A stretch of DNA of 64,000 nucleotides from Candidatus Zixiibacteriota bacterium (GCA_024231855.1 JAAEQD010000246.1:33008-97007); one strand, 5' to 3'; positions 7,923 through 16,796 are shown, counted from the first letter of the stretch. Numbers and translations are program-made. The notes: a model not told the origin generated them from the letters alone.

Positions 7923-9341
7923 TTGATTGATGCAGTAAATAAGACCAGATTGTTGGTACTGGCCGTTTTAGTATTTTTTCTATTCGGCGTAAACGTGGGC
8001 TACGCCCAAGAGCCGGAGGATCGGGATACGGTCTGGATTTGGTACGGTACCCCTGGCGATACCGCGATTCAGGCCCAAATCAACGACACCCTTTATGTCG
8101 ATATATACGTTGAAACCGCCCCTGCCGCTTATGTAGCGGATATTCTCATTGTTTTGGGCGTTAATGATTCATTTATTGATACACTATTAAGTGGCGCTGT
8201 TGATACAATGACCAATGATACGTTAGGTGCAATATTGTATCCATTTAGCGAATGGGTTTATAAATATTTCGCAAGTCCCGCGGGTTCTCCTCCAAATCCT
8301 GATGGTTGGTCAAGCCAGTCGTTTTTAGGTTTTGCAAACTTTGCTCCGCCATATGATGCCCCCTGGCTTCATGTGGGATTACCTGTGCATGTATTAACAA
8401 TGGCGGTAAAAACAGCAAACAATCCTGACCTTGTTGGCCAGACAGTTGAAGCATTAGGACCCGGGCAAGATCCCCAACAGGGACCATCCAATGCCGGTGA
8501 TACCTCAGGCGGTGCCGGCTACGAAGTTGTTGAATACCATAGCCTGGTGCATTTCATCCAGGAGATCGGCTATGTCAGCGGTACTGTTACCGACGCTGGA
8601 AGCGGGGCAGTCGAGGGCGCGATAGTCACCGCGACCGGTACCGAGGACACCGATACTACTGATATCGATGGCGGTTATGCGATTGAACTGGGCACCGGCA
8701 GCCAGTCATTTACATTTTCTCATCCAGCTTTTTATGATACGACTATTTTTAATGTATTAGTGGATTTAAACGATACGACATATTTAAATGTTTCGATGAC
8801 TTCGCTTCCGGGCGGCTATATAGCCGGCACCGTTGTCGATTCAATCGGAAACCCAATCGAGGGCGTGATCGTCTCGGATCTCGACAACACCGATATCTCA
8901 ACCACGGATAATCAAGGCGCCTATATATTACAACTGCCTTTCGACACCTATGATATTTCTTTCTCGCATGCCAACTATTTCGACACGACGGTCACCGATA
9001 TCACGATAGTCACCGATGAAACGATCATTCTGGACATGGTTATGATCGAAGGATCGGATTATCCTGACGATATGCCCGAGAATATCGAAGTCCATCAAAA
9101 CTATCCCAATCCGTTCAACCAGGGGACATTTATCGAATTCGAACTCGATCGTCCGGCTCACGTCGTAGTCGAGGTATTTGATATTCTGGGACGTAAAGTC
9201 GAAACGGTCGCTTCGTTCCAGGGCCGGGAGGGAATGAATACGGTCAAGTGGAATTCCGATGGCAAATCATCGGGAATTTATTTCTGCAGAGTCCGTTCCG
9301 CTTCCGAAAGCGAATCCCGGGCGATGCTTCTGGTCAAATAA
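7923..9341 (+). CDS. Secreted protein with two carboxypeptidase-regulatory-like domains and a FlgD-like/T9SS-type sorting domain
   Basis: This is a 472-aa exported protein; a hydrophobic signal (LLVLAVLVFFLFGVNVGYA) ends near residue 29. Residues ~30-215 form an unassigned domain, possibly cohesin-like in beginning with a disulphide-free strand pattern (DTLYVDIYVETAPAAYVADILIVLG). Two CarboxypepD_reg/SpaA-like beta-sandwiches follow: GYVSGTVTDAGSGAVEGAIVT at ~217-290 and YIAGTVVDSIGNPIEGVIVS at ~300-375. The tail (NYPNPFNQGTFIEF, VFDILGRKVE, SSGIYFCRVRS) is a FlgD-like sorting domain. The start is a TTG with AGGTGA 5 nt upstream; no ATG is available in frame before the signal peptide. Probably a surface or matrix protein. 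Confidence 0.78.
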   Translation: MIDAVNKTRLLVLAVLVFFLFGVNVGYAQEPEDRDTVWIWYGTPGDTAIQAQINDTLYVDIYVETAPAAYVADILIVLGVNDSFIDTLLSGAVDTMTNDTLGAILYPFSEWVYKYFASPAGSPPNPDGWSSQSFLGFANFAPPYDAPWLHVGLPVHVLTMAVKTANNPDLVGQTVEALGPGQDPQQGPSNAGDTSGGAGYEVVEYHSLVHFIQEIGYVSGTVTDAGSGAVEGAIVTATGTEDTDTTDIDGGYAIELGTGSQSFTFSHPAFYDTTIFNVLVDLNDTTYLNVSMTSLPGGYIAGTVVDSIGNPIEGVIVSDLDNTDISTTDNQGAYILQLPFDTYDISFSHANYFDTTVTDITIVTDETIILDMVMIEGSDYPDDMPENIEVHQNYPNPFNQGTFIEFELDRPAHVVVEVFDILGRKVETVASFQGREGMNTVKWNSDGKSSGIYFCRVRSASESESRAMLLVK

Positions 9342-9412
9342 AATTCTGAAATCGATCCAGTAATTTTAAATTCATATAAAGAGTATACCCTCTATTACCT
9401 TAACGATAATGG

Positions 9413-9441
9413 TTGATTTTCAGGTTGAAATTTATTATATT
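9413..9441 (+). promoter_or_regulatory. Sigma-70-like promoter
   Basis: TTGATT at 9413-9418, 17-nt spacer, TATATT at 9436-9441. It lies upstream of the cytidylate-kinase-like gene, which has its own AAAGGGGG ribosome binding site. Confidence 0.5.
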
Positions 9442-9486
9442 TAAGTGTAATCGAATTTATCAACATTTTTATAAAGGGGGTAAGCC

Positions 9487-10176
9487 ATGAGGCCTATCGA
9501 ATTGATCGTTGATCGTCAGATCAATCGCTGGGAGCTTGAACGTAGGGGATCTCAAGAAGTGGTGGAAGAGGCTCCCAGGCCGGGTCCGATAATTACCATA
9601 TCGCGCCAGCGCGGATCGGGCGGATCATTAGTCGCGACCAAGCTGGCGGAACTAACCGGATTCAGTCATGTCAATCGCGAATTTATCGACCAGATAAGTC
9701 ATGAAATCGGTACCCAGAAAAGGCTAGTCGAGTCGTTGGATGAATCCAAGAGATCGGGCTTTCAACTCTGGGTCGATGGTATCATCGGCGGCAGGATTAT
9801 TGATACCTCGGATTACATGCATAGCCTGGTGAAAATTATCGGCGCGGTGACTCATCACGGCAAAGCTATCCTGGTTGGCCGGGGAGCCAACTTTATAGCC
9901 CGGGGCGATAACGCGTTTCATGTAAGAATAGTTGCCGATCTGGAATTTCGAATCAATACGCTGATTAAAAGGCGAAATTTAACATCCGAGCAAGCCGACC
10001 ATGAAATCGCCGAAAATGATAGGCAACGTAAGAAATTTATCGAAAGTTGCTTCAACAGGAATATCGATGATTTGACCGCGTACGATATGGTGATAAACAG
10101 CACACATCTTGATGTCGATAAAGTCGCCAACATGATATTAAATGCTTTTCCACAGAAGTTCGCTAATAGCGATTGA
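9487..10176 (+). CDS. Cytidylate kinase-like family protein
   Basis: The 229-aa protein matches the cytidylate-kinase-like family (PF13189). Residues ~36-52 read ITISRQRGSGGSLVATKLA, a variant P-loop. It continues FSHVNREFIDQISHE and, at ~125-145, AILVGRGANFIARGDNAFHVRIVAD, followed by the helical lid region with EQADHEIAENDRQRKKFI. True CMP kinases share the fold, but this family often lacks a proven substrate. The first ~30 residues are an extra N-terminal extension. A strong AAAGGGGG ribosome binding site supports the ATG. It appears to be a single-gene unit followed by the minus-strand microprotein gene. Confidence 0.82.
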   Translation: MRPIELIVDRQINRWELERRGSQEVVEEAPRPGPIITISRQRGSGGSLVATKLAELTGFSHVNREFIDQISHEIGTQKRLVESLDESKRSGFQLWVDGIIGGRIIDTSDYMHSLVKIIGAVTHHGKAILVGRGANFIARGDNAFHVRIVADLEFRINTLIKRRNLTSEQADHEIAENDRQRKKFIESCFNRNIDDLTAYDMVINSTHLDVDKVANMILNAFPQKFANSD

Positions 10177-10282
10177 GCGAAGGAACTATAGCCTGACTAA
10201 AAATAGAAATGATTATGTAAGCTCTTATAACATGATGTCATGGATAGTTGAAGAAGTCTTATCGTCGGCAAATATACTCAAT

Positions 10283-10314
10283 AAAAAAAAGGGCTTAGCC
10301 ATTCAACTAAACCC
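10283..10314 (-). terminator. Rho-independent terminator of the 35-aa gene
   Basis: On the minus strand GGGTTTAG (10314-10307) pairs with CTAAGCCC (10298-10291; one G-T wobble), followed by a run of eight T. It lies ~60 nt after the microprotein stop codon. Confidence 0.75.
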
Positions 10315-10373
10315 CCTAAACTAAAATTATTGTCAAATTTTAGCTCTAATGTCGATTGAAAATCAACCCTAAA

Positions 10374-10481
10374 TTAATTGGATTTCCTCAAGTAGGATTT
10401 AACTCTGATTTTTTTACCGCTGGGCAAAGTACGAGTATATCCTTTTACGCGAGTTCTCCTGGTCGGTTGCTTACGTGGCAT
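10374..10481 (-). CDS. 35-aa highly basic microprotein
   Basis: This is a tiny gene preceded by a near-perfect ribosome binding site (AGGAGGTGATT, ATG 3 nt later). The product begins MPRKQPTRRTRVKGYTRTLP and ends SGKKIRVKSYLRKSN; about 40% of residues are Lys or Arg and there is no Cys. The two halves look like an internal repeat, (RV)KGYTR and (RV)KSYLR. This pattern recalls very small basic proteins that bind nucleic acid or ribosomes; no named family is claimed. A terminator 60 nt downstream completes a free-standing unit. The upstream minus strand holds TTGACA near 10551, a possible -35. Confidence 0.7.
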   Translation of the reverse strand: MPRKQPTRRTRVKGYTRTLPSGKKIRVKSYLRKSN

Positions 10482-10747
10482 TTAATCACCTCCTGATAAT
10501 GAGCGATAAATGTTCTTGTTAACGTTTACTTCTAATCTATCGGAAAAGTTGTCAACAATATTAGCGGAAATAGCGATATTTTATAGACTTAGGAGACATG
10601 GAATTTAAAAAAATCGGTTTGAAATGACTTAATTTCTGCTGGACCAAAAATCGAAGAGCATAATAATTATTCTCGAAACGAATTGCCGGAGTTTGTAGTT
10701 TTATTTAAGAAGATAATTATATGGTCTGATATTTAAAGGAGAAAATT

Positions 10748-11191
10748 ATGAGAATATCTGATTTGCTGAAAGTTAAAGGATCAGGAGTAATAACCGCCCA
10801 GTCACATATAACCATGCGCCAGGTATTAAAACAGATGATTGACAATAAGGTAGGATCAGTGGTGGTTTTAGATAAGGATAACAACCCGATCGGCATCTTT
10901 ACCGAACGAGATACTATACGGATGGTATATAAGCAGGATGGTCGGGATTGGCAAAGCAAGGCCATAAGCGAATTCATGACAACGGAGATTATGATTGGTG
11001 TTCCCGATGATGATGTTGAGTATGTCATGGCCCTGATGACCGATAACCGTTTTCGTCATGTCCCAATCATGTCTGAAGGCAAATTGATCGGTTTGATATC
11101 GATTGGTGATATAGTAAAATCTCTATTGAAAAATATAAAAATCGAAAACCGCTATCTTTCCGATTATATATCAGGCAAATATCCGGCTTAA
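10748..11191 (+). CDS. CBS-domain pair protein
   Basis: The 147-aa soluble protein is made almost only of two CBS motifs: residues ~5-60 (VITAQSHITMRQVLKQM, GSVVVLDKDNNPIGIFTERD) and ~72-130 (MTTEIMIGVPDDDVEYVMALM, RHVPIMSEGKLIGLISIGDI). CBS pairs (Bateman modules) bind adenine nucleotides or related ligands and act as energy sensors. No attached effector domain is present, so it probably regulates a separate partner. AAAGGAG lies 6 nt before the ATG. It is transcribed as a single gene between the microprotein and the alcohol dehydrogenase. Confidence 0.9.
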   Translation: MRISDLLKVKGSGVITAQSHITMRQVLKQMIDNKVGSVVVLDKDNNPIGIFTERDTIRMVYKQDGRDWQSKAISEFMTTEIMIGVPDDDVEYVMALMTDNRFRHVPIMSEGKLIGLISIGDIVKSLLKNIKIENRYLSDYISGKYPA

Positions 11192-11380
11192 GTTAACGAT
11201 TTAGACCGAAACCGGGCGGACTTCAATGGTCATCCGCGCCTGATCTGATCGATATTTATCTAATAATATTGGTCGGCGGTCGAAAGTTGCATGATATTCA
11301 ATATATTTCTCCAAGCCTGGCCGACCGATTGCTGAACGTCTCCGGGCGATATAATTTTGGTTTTCCAATTATTCTCATAC

Positions 11381-11409
11381 TTGCGTAATTCGATTTTTAC
11401 TCCTATAAT
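11381..11409 (+). promoter_or_regulatory. Sigma-70-like promoter of the alcohol dehydrogenase gene
   Basis: TTGCGT at 11381-11386, 17-nt spacer, consensus TATAAT at 11404-11409. GGAGGT follows, 5 nt before the ATG at 11436. Confidence 0.65.
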
Positions 11410-11435
11410 GTTTCCAACGAAACTATGGAGGTAAT

Positions 11436-12629
11436 ATGCTTAACTTCGGATTTACTTTACCGACAAAAATCATATTTGGTCCCGGAGAATTAATAAAACT
11501 TGGCAAGGAAGTAAAAAAAATAGGCCGTAAACCGCTTTTGGTTACAGGTAAGAACTCAATGCGGAAAACCGGTATTTTAGATCGAGTACTGGAAATATTA
11601 AGCCAGGTTAAAATTGAGCCGGTACTGTTTGAAAGAATCGAACCTAATCCGCGTGCTAATACTATCGACGAGGCGGGCGAGATCGCCCGGGAGCACCAGT
11701 GCGATCTGGTTATCGGCCTGGGTGGTGGTTCACCTATGGATGCCGCTAAAGCCATCGCCGCGGTGGCAGTGTCGAAGCGACCTGTCTGGGATCATATATA
11801 CTCTGGCGAGAATGAAACCTGTATTCCGATTCGCAAGGCCTTGCCGATAGTGTGTGTTCCCACGATAGCCGCTACCGGCAGCGAGGCCGATCGCGGCGGC
11901 GTTATCACCAATACCGAGACAAATGAAAAAGCCGGCATTTTCGGACAGCCTCTGTTCCCGACTGTCTCTATCGTTGACCCCCAACTGACTATAACCTGCC
12001 CGAAAGACTATACCATTGACGGCGGTATCGATATAATTTCACATGTAATAGAAACGTACTTTACCGGTACTTCCTCATCGTTTCTTCAGGATCGCCTGGC
12101 GGAATCGGTTATCAGAACAGTTATGTATTATCTTCCAACCGCGGCCCAAAATCCCGAAGATATTGATGCTCGGTCTCATTTGTCGTGGTGCTCATCGGTG
12201 GCTTTATCGGGCCTGGTCAATTCTGGCCGCGGCGGCAATTACCCGCTTCACGCCCTCGAACATGCTGTCTCCGGCCATTACGATATTTCGCACGGGCGCG
12301 GATTAGCATTACTGCTGCCGGCATTGATGGAGTATACCAGGCCGGCCCGTCCGGAAAAATTTATCGAGATGGGAATAAATTTATTCGGCTTGCAGTTCAC
12401 AACCGAATCGGTCGAACTCGCTGCCAAGCGAAGTATCGAAGCCATGAATGGTTTTCTGGCCTCGGTTGATCGATTTTTGCATTTTACCGAATTGGGTATC
12501 GGGGATGAAAAATTCGAAACTATGGCCGATGATACGTTGAAGCTTTATGCCCGCGGTAAAGCGTTCCTCGAAAATCCCAGACCGATCGATAAAGCCGGTA
12601 TTCTGGAGATTTTCCAGTATTCCCTGTAA
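11436..12629 (+). CDS. Iron-containing alcohol dehydrogenase (butanol dehydrogenase-like)
   Basis: The 397-aa protein has the full group III (iron-dependent) alcohol dehydrogenase fold. The Rossmann-like N-terminal half carries GLGGGSPMDAAKAIA (NAD(P) phosphate binding, ~95-110). The all-helical C-terminal half carries the metal ligands in DGGIDIISHVIETY (Asp and His, ~193-206) and HALEHAVSGHYDISHGRGLA (two His, ~271-290). The family reduces aldehydes to alcohols with NAD(P)H, and this member is closest in pattern to the YqhD/BdhA/YugJ butanol dehydrogenases. It is a single gene with its own promoter. The aldehyde substrate is not predictable. Confidence 0.92.
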   Translation: MLNFGFTLPTKIIFGPGELIKLGKEVKKIGRKPLLVTGKNSMRKTGILDRVLEILSQVKIEPVLFERIEPNPRANTIDEAGEIAREHQCDLVIGLGGGSPMDAAKAIAAVAVSKRPVWDHIYSGENETCIPIRKALPIVCVPTIAATGSEADRGGVITNTETNEKAGIFGQPLFPTVSIVDPQLTITCPKDYTIDGGIDIISHVIETYFTGTSSSFLQDRLAESVIRTVMYYLPTAAQNPEDIDARSHLSWCSSVALSGLVNSGRGGNYPLHALEHAVSGHYDISHGRGLALLLPALMEYTRPARPEKFIEMGINLFGLQFTTESVELAAKRSIEAMNGFLASVDRFLHFTELGIGDEKFETMADDTLKLYARGKAFLENPRPIDKAGILEIFQYSL

Positions 12630-12779
12630 AATGCCTATTCCAAACGCAGGTATATATTAAATGATGATTACATCAGACACCTGTGTTGACTCAGCTTTTT
12701 GGGTTAAGTTGAAGCAGTAATTTCCCCTTGTAATCGAGGTGTATTCAACGCTCGATATCCGATCATGGGCGGAAAATAA

Positions 12780-13160
12780 CTAGCAGCCCTGCTCTTGAAG
12801 TGATTCATTGATATTTACGTATTTCTTGATTGCAGATTTGAGTTCGGTCAGATCCGGTGATTTCAAAACATATTCATCGGCTATCCAGGTCGAGAAATTC
12901 GCCTTGTAGGTGGAGTAGGCCGTATTAAGTATTACCGGTAAATTGAGATCATAGTTTTTAATTTGCTCTAGTACTTCAAGTCCTTCGATATCATCCAAAA
13001 GAATATCGAGAACTACTACCTGAGGTTCGGAAGCCTTTATGTTTTTGAGGACGTCTTTACCGTTATTTAAGGGTATCACGGAATAACCCTCATCCTCCAA
13101 TTCACTGGTATAAAGCTTCAAGAGATTTTTTTCATCCTCTACTACCAGTATTTTATTCAT
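12780..13160 (-). CDS. Single-domain response regulator
   Basis: The 126-aa protein consists of a receiver domain only. It shows the acidic pair in LVVEDEKN, phospho-acceptor Asp52 in VVVLDILLDD, Thr84 in NTAYST and the conserved Lys ~104 in DEYVLKSPD. The start at 13160 is preferred because GGAGGT lies 5 nt upstream; a start four codons earlier would be inside that site. It sits 68 nt downstream of the histidine kinase on the same strand, so it is almost certainly the kinase's partner. Lacking an output domain, it probably acts through protein contact, as CheY- or Spo0F-type regulators do. Confidence 0.9.
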   Translation of the reverse strand: MNKILVVEDEKNLLKLYTSELEDEGYSVIPLNNGKDVLKNIKASEPQVVVLDILLDDIEGLEVLEQIKNYDLNLPVILNTAYSTYKANFSTWIADEYVLKSPDLTELKSAIKKYVNINESLQEQGC

Positions 13161-13228
13161 AATTACCTCCAATCAATATTCAGCCCTCACCTTTTAAAAC
13201 TCCTAAATTTACTTATAGTTTCGATAAT

Positions 13229-14854
13229 TTACTTCGCCGGAAGTCTGACTGAAAAAACAGACCCTTTTCCGGGATTTGATTTTATAACTATATTGCCTCC
13301 ATGATCATCTATTATTTTCTTGGAAACGGGCAAGCCAAGCCCTGTTCCGCGATTTTTAGTAGTATAGAACAGATTGAATAAATTATCAAGTCCACGTTTA
13401 TCGATTCCTTCGCCGTTATCGACGATATCCAGGACAATATATTCTTTATGTCTGGATGTTTTAACTTTGAGTTTCCCGCCTTTATCCATGGCATCTACCG
13501 CGTTATCCACCAGATTAAGAACGACCTGCTTGAATTTATCCGGATCGACTTTGACAGTCAGGTTTTTTCTGATGAATTTTTTCTCCGTCTCCACGCCTGA
13601 AGACACCAGTTTTTCCTCCAGTTGATCCAATGATTGCGTAATTATATCATTTAAGTTACAGTTTTTTATTTGGAGTTTGGCGCTGCCGGAGTATTCCAAT
13701 ATCTCCGATGATATATTAGTTAGACGGTCGACTTCCGAAATGATTATTTCCGCCATCTGCGGATCGAATTTATCTGTACCGATCGTTTTTAATATCCGCC
13801 TCGCATAACCGCCGATTGAAACCAAAGGAACTCTGAACTCATGAGCTACCTTGGTAGCCAGCATTCCGACATCAGCCAATCTTTCATGCTGAACCAAATA
13901 AGCCTGGTTTGCCTTGAATAGCTCATTAATCCTCTCCAATTCCCGTATTTGGACCTGGAGCTTATTGCGTAGGATGGCATTCTGAAGGCCCGGAGCGCAA
14001 GCATTTGCCAGCGACTTCAGAGCTTCGACAGATTCCGGTGTTATATCCTCGCCGGTGATGGCATTGTCGGCCAAAATCAGACCTAATGGCTTTCCCTCGG
14101 CCACCAAAGGTACTGTAGTTAATTGTCCGGCTTTCGGCCACCATGAATAATCATAGTGGTTATTCGATGCGTCCTTTGTGTTAATAACCATCTCTTTAGC
14201 CGCATAGAATGTATTTCTAAAAGGATTGCTGCCATTTTTTAATGATAGCTTGACCTTGGAAATCGCCGATTCTAATGAGCAGGGAATGAATTCATCTTGA
14301 ATTAATATTTCTTCCAACAAACGGCTAATTGGAATTTTAGATATCTCCGACCAAATCCTTTTCGCTTCTTCGCGATTTTCCGGACCGATTGCGCATTTGC
14401 CCTCCAGCATACCTGTTTTATCATTAATTAAAAAGACAGCCGCGCGATTGAAGCGAAAAGCATCACCTGATGTTGCCCCGGTTAATATAATACGAAGGCT
14501 TTTCTCGAGTTTATCGCTGCGAGCAAGAGTATCGGTTATATCGTTAAGAAGACTGAGTTGGGTTAAGCTATCTCTCAATTGATTCGCGGTATGTTCAAGA
14601 TTATCTTTTTTTATCGCGAGTTGTTCCATAAGCTTGATGGTCGTTAAAATTATTGCCTCGTCCGCTGCCCGTCGACCAAAGCCCCTGGAGGTTATATCTT
14701 TAAATTGATCACATTCATGGCAAATCGTGATATTGTCCTGAATATCATCAGGTAATGGAAACTCTTCTAAATCCTGCCTCGGATTGGCTAACATAGATAT
14801 CCAGCACAATTTATGTTTATGACTAGCATCTTTGCATAGGTTATCGAAATTCAT
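13229..14854 (-). CDS. GAF-domain sensor histidine kinase with Cys-containing N-terminus
   Basis: The 541-aa protein is soluble, with no membrane segment. Residues 1-60 contain Cys7, Cys17 and the pair Cys45-x2-Cys48 (ICHECD), a possible metal or redox site. A GAF domain spans ~100-290 after a coiled region, then a second coiled coil (~295-325). HisKA follows with His338 in KVAHEFRVPLVSIGGYA. HATPase_c has the N box at NLVDNAVDAM (~447-456), G1 VDNGEGID and G2 NRGTGLGLPVSKKI. The H box has Val where Asn or Thr is usual (HEFRVPL). It is the first gene of a kinase-regulator operon and is divergent from nadC, with facing promoters. Confidence 0.92.
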   Translation of the reverse strand: MNFDNLCKDASHKHKLCWISMLANPRQDLEEFPLPDDIQDNITICHECDQFKDITSRGFGRRAADEAIILTTIKLMEQLAIKKDNLEHTANQLRDSLTQLSLLNDITDTLARSDKLEKSLRIILTGATSGDAFRFNRAAVFLINDKTGMLEGKCAIGPENREEAKRIWSEISKIPISRLLEEILIQDEFIPCSLESAISKVKLSLKNGSNPFRNTFYAAKEMVINTKDASNNHYDYSWWPKAGQLTTVPLVAEGKPLGLILADNAITGEDITPESVEALKSLANACAPGLQNAILRNKLQVQIRELERINELFKANQAYLVQHERLADVGMLATKVAHEFRVPLVSIGGYARRILKTIGTDKFDPQMAEIIISEVDRLTNISSEILEYSGSAKLQIKNCNLNDIITQSLDQLEEKLVSSGVETEKKFIRKNLTVKVDPDKFKQVVLNLVDNAVDAMDKGGKLKVKTSRHKEYIVLDIVDNGEGIDKRGLDNLFNLFYTTKNRGTGLGLPVSKKIIDDHGGNIVIKSNPGKGSVFSVRLPAK

Positions 14855-14882
14855 AAGTACCTCTGGCTTCAGTTACTTACAT

Positions 14883-14912
14883 AATATATACTTTTTGTCT
14901 TAGTATTGTCAA
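14883..14912 (-). promoter_or_regulatory. Promoter of the histidine kinase operon
   Basis: Minus strand TTGACA (14912-14907), 18-nt spacer, TATATT (14888-14883). AGAGGT precedes the ATG. Its -35 box forms an inverted repeat with the -35 box of the nadC promoter. Confidence 0.55.
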
Positions 14913-14923
14913 CTCTTTTCGTA

Positions 14924-14952
14924 TTGACAATATATTAGATGTTGTTTAAACT
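14924..14952 (+). promoter_or_regulatory. Promoter of nadC, probably giving a leaderless mRNA
   Basis: TTGACA at 14924-14929, 17-nt spacer, TAAACT at 14947-14952. The nadC ATG is 8 nt beyond the -10 box and no Shine-Dalgarno is present, the same geometry as at 830-867. Confidence 0.65.
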
Positions 14953-14960
14953 TCATAGCT

Positions 14961-15788
14961 ATGGATAAGATTAGTCAACAAGTCATAAAGCTGGCTTACC
15001 AGGAAGATATTCAATCCGGCGATATAACATCCGAAGCTACTATTCGTAAAAGGTTACCCGGCAAAGCGCTTATAATCGCGAAATCAAGCGGCATTCTATC
15101 AGGAACCGAGGCATTCCGTTATGCATTCAAGCTGGCATCGCCAAAAATCAAAGTGGTGTTTCATATAAGAGATGGCAATAAATATTCACCTGAAGATAAA
15201 ATCGCCACAATTAAGGGGATTTCTCAAGCGCTCCTTAGAGGAGAACGGTTGGCCTTAAATCTTTTATCACATTTATCCGGTGTGGCCACTATGACCTCAA
15301 TGTTTGTTGCCAGAGTCGATGGACTTAAAGCTAGAATACTCGATACGCGGAAAACCACGCCGGGGATTCGCTATCTCGAAAAACGCGCGGTCAAACATGG
15401 CGGCGGTCGTAATCATCGCATGGGGCTGTATGATATGGTACTGATTAAGGATAATCACATAGCAGCCGCTGGCGGTGTGGGTGAAGCGCTGGAGAAGGTT
15501 TTGGATATCCGACGTAAGGTGGAAATCGAAATCGCTGATTTTTATCAATTAGAAACCGCCTTGAACTACTCCCCTGATATTATTATGCTGGATAATTTCA
15601 ATATCAGGAGGCTTGCCTGGGCCGTAAAAATAATTAGATCATCCAGTCAACGTATAAAGATCGAGGCTTCCGGAGGAGTTAATCTTAAAACCGTACGCTC
15701 TATAGCAAAAACGGGCGTAGATTATATTTCGGTTGGCGCCTTGACTCATTCAGTACCGGCCGCCGATTTTTCTATGAGATATGTCTGA
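14961..15788 (+). CDS. nadC: Nicotinate-nucleotide pyrophosphorylase (quinolinate phosphoribosyltransferase)
   Basis: The 275-aa protein is of usual family length. It converts quinolinate and PRPP to nicotinate mononucleotide, CO2 and PPi in de novo NAD synthesis. Signatures: EDIQSGDITSEA near residue 15, RGERLALNLLSHLSGVAT at ~94-111, DTRKTTPGIRYLEKRAVKHGGG at ~128-150, RMGLYDMVLIKDNH and the C-terminal IEASGGVNLKTVRSIAKTGVDYISVGALTHS. No nadA or nadB is adjacent; instead nadC is translationally coupled (TGATG overlap) to birA. It has its own promoter, divergent from the kinase operon. Confidence 0.96.
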   Translation: MDKISQQVIKLAYQEDIQSGDITSEATIRKRLPGKALIIAKSSGILSGTEAFRYAFKLASPKIKVVFHIRDGNKYSPEDKIATIKGISQALLRGERLALNLLSHLSGVATMTSMFVARVDGLKARILDTRKTTPGIRYLEKRAVKHGGGRNHRMGLYDMVLIKDNHIAAAGGVGEALEKVLDIRRKVEIEIADFYQLETALNYSPDIIMLDNFNIRRLAWAVKIIRSSSQRIKIEASGGVNLKTVRSIAKTGVDYISVGALTHSVPAADFSMRYV

Positions 15789-16786
15789 TGATTGGATCTG
15801 TTCGTGAAGGCAAACCGGGCCCACCGGCCGATGTGCTGGCCTACCTGAAAAGAGATGATACCAGATTTATAACATCACGCGAACTCGCCGAATCGCTGAA
15901 TTTAAAACGCCAACATGTTTATGATTCGGTTTCCTATCTGAGGACCAGCGGCTATGAAATCGAAGCCGGCCGCAACAAGGGTTACAAGTTGATCAGTTCG
16001 CCGGACCGGCTTTTGCCCATTGAAATTGCCGCCAATATGTCTTGTCGATTTTTCGCGCGGAGAATATTTTGCTATAAAACAATTGGTTCAACAAACACAG
16101 TAGCCCAGGATTTAGCTAAATCGGGTTTGCCCGAGGGCACGCTGGTGACGGCCGAGACTCAAACAAAAGGACGAGGCAGACTGGGCCGTAAATGGTATTC
16201 GCCGCCCGGAAAAGGCCTCTATTTTTCTATAATCCTCAAGCCTGATTTGGCAATCGATAAAATCGCCGGATTGTCCCTGGTTGCCGGGCTTGCCATTACG
16301 CGGGCCGTTTATGATATTATCGGTATTCAAACCAAAACCAAATGGCCAAATGATGTGCTTTATAAAACCAGGAAATTGGCCGGCATTTTGGTTGAAGGAG
16401 CCGCTGAGCTTGATAAAATCGACTATATGGTGGTTGGCTGTGGAATCAATGTTAATCATCTAAGAAAGGATTTTCCGTTAAGCTTACAGAGAAAATCAAC
16501 CTCATTGAAAATAATCGTTAAAAAGGATTTATCCAGGGTGGCTCTGTTACAGGCGGTTCTCAGGCAGTTCGAGAGCCTTTATGAGAACTATTGTCGTCAT
16601 GGATTCAGGTATCTCAGCGCCGAATTGATAAAGAATTCGGTCTTAATCGGAAAAAAAATTACGCTTAAATCAGGCAATCAAAAAGTTGCCGGTCGGGCTA
16701 TGGGTATTGATAATAGCGGTCGTTTGATAATTAAAAACAAGAAGGGATTAATGACCTATCCGGCGGGTGAAGTAACATTACGATAG
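15788..16786 (+). CDS. birA: Biotin--protein ligase / biotin repressor BirA
   Basis: The 332-aa bifunctional type has an N-terminal winged helix (~15-75, ITSRELAESLNLKRQHVYDSVSYLRTSGYEI) joined to the ligase domain. The ligase shows IGSTNTVAQDLA, the biotinyl-AMP loop KGRGRLGRKWYSP (~129-142), KWPNDVLY and KLAGILVEG with VGCGINVN, and a short C-terminal SH3-like domain. It activates biotin with ATP and loads it on acyl-CoA carboxylase BCCP; the helix-turn-helix suggests repression of biotin genes, none of which are in this window. The ATG overlaps the nadC stop codon. Three bases before the residue-level start there is no separate ribosome binding site, which fits coupling. Confidence 0.95.
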   Translation: MIGSVREGKPGPPADVLAYLKRDDTRFITSRELAESLNLKRQHVYDSVSYLRTSGYEIEAGRNKGYKLISSPDRLLPIEIAANMSCRFFARRIFCYKTIGSTNTVAQDLAKSGLPEGTLVTAETQTKGRGRLGRKWYSPPGKGLYFSIILKPDLAIDKIAGLSLVAGLAITRAVYDIIGIQTKTKWPNDVLYKTRKLAGILVEGAAELDKIDYMVVGCGINVNHLRKDFPLSLQRKSTSLKIIVKKDLSRVALLQAVLRQFESLYENYCRHGFRYLSAELIKNSVLIGKKITLKSGNQKVAGRAMGIDNSGRLIIKNKKGLMTYPAGEVTLR

Positions 16787-16796
16787 ACTGCGGTAC

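Noticed and set aside
10142..10324. 60-codon plus-strand ORF after the cytidylate-kinase-like gene
   Set aside because: Overlaps the end of the kinase gene and the terminator of the 35-aa gene; no recognisable product.
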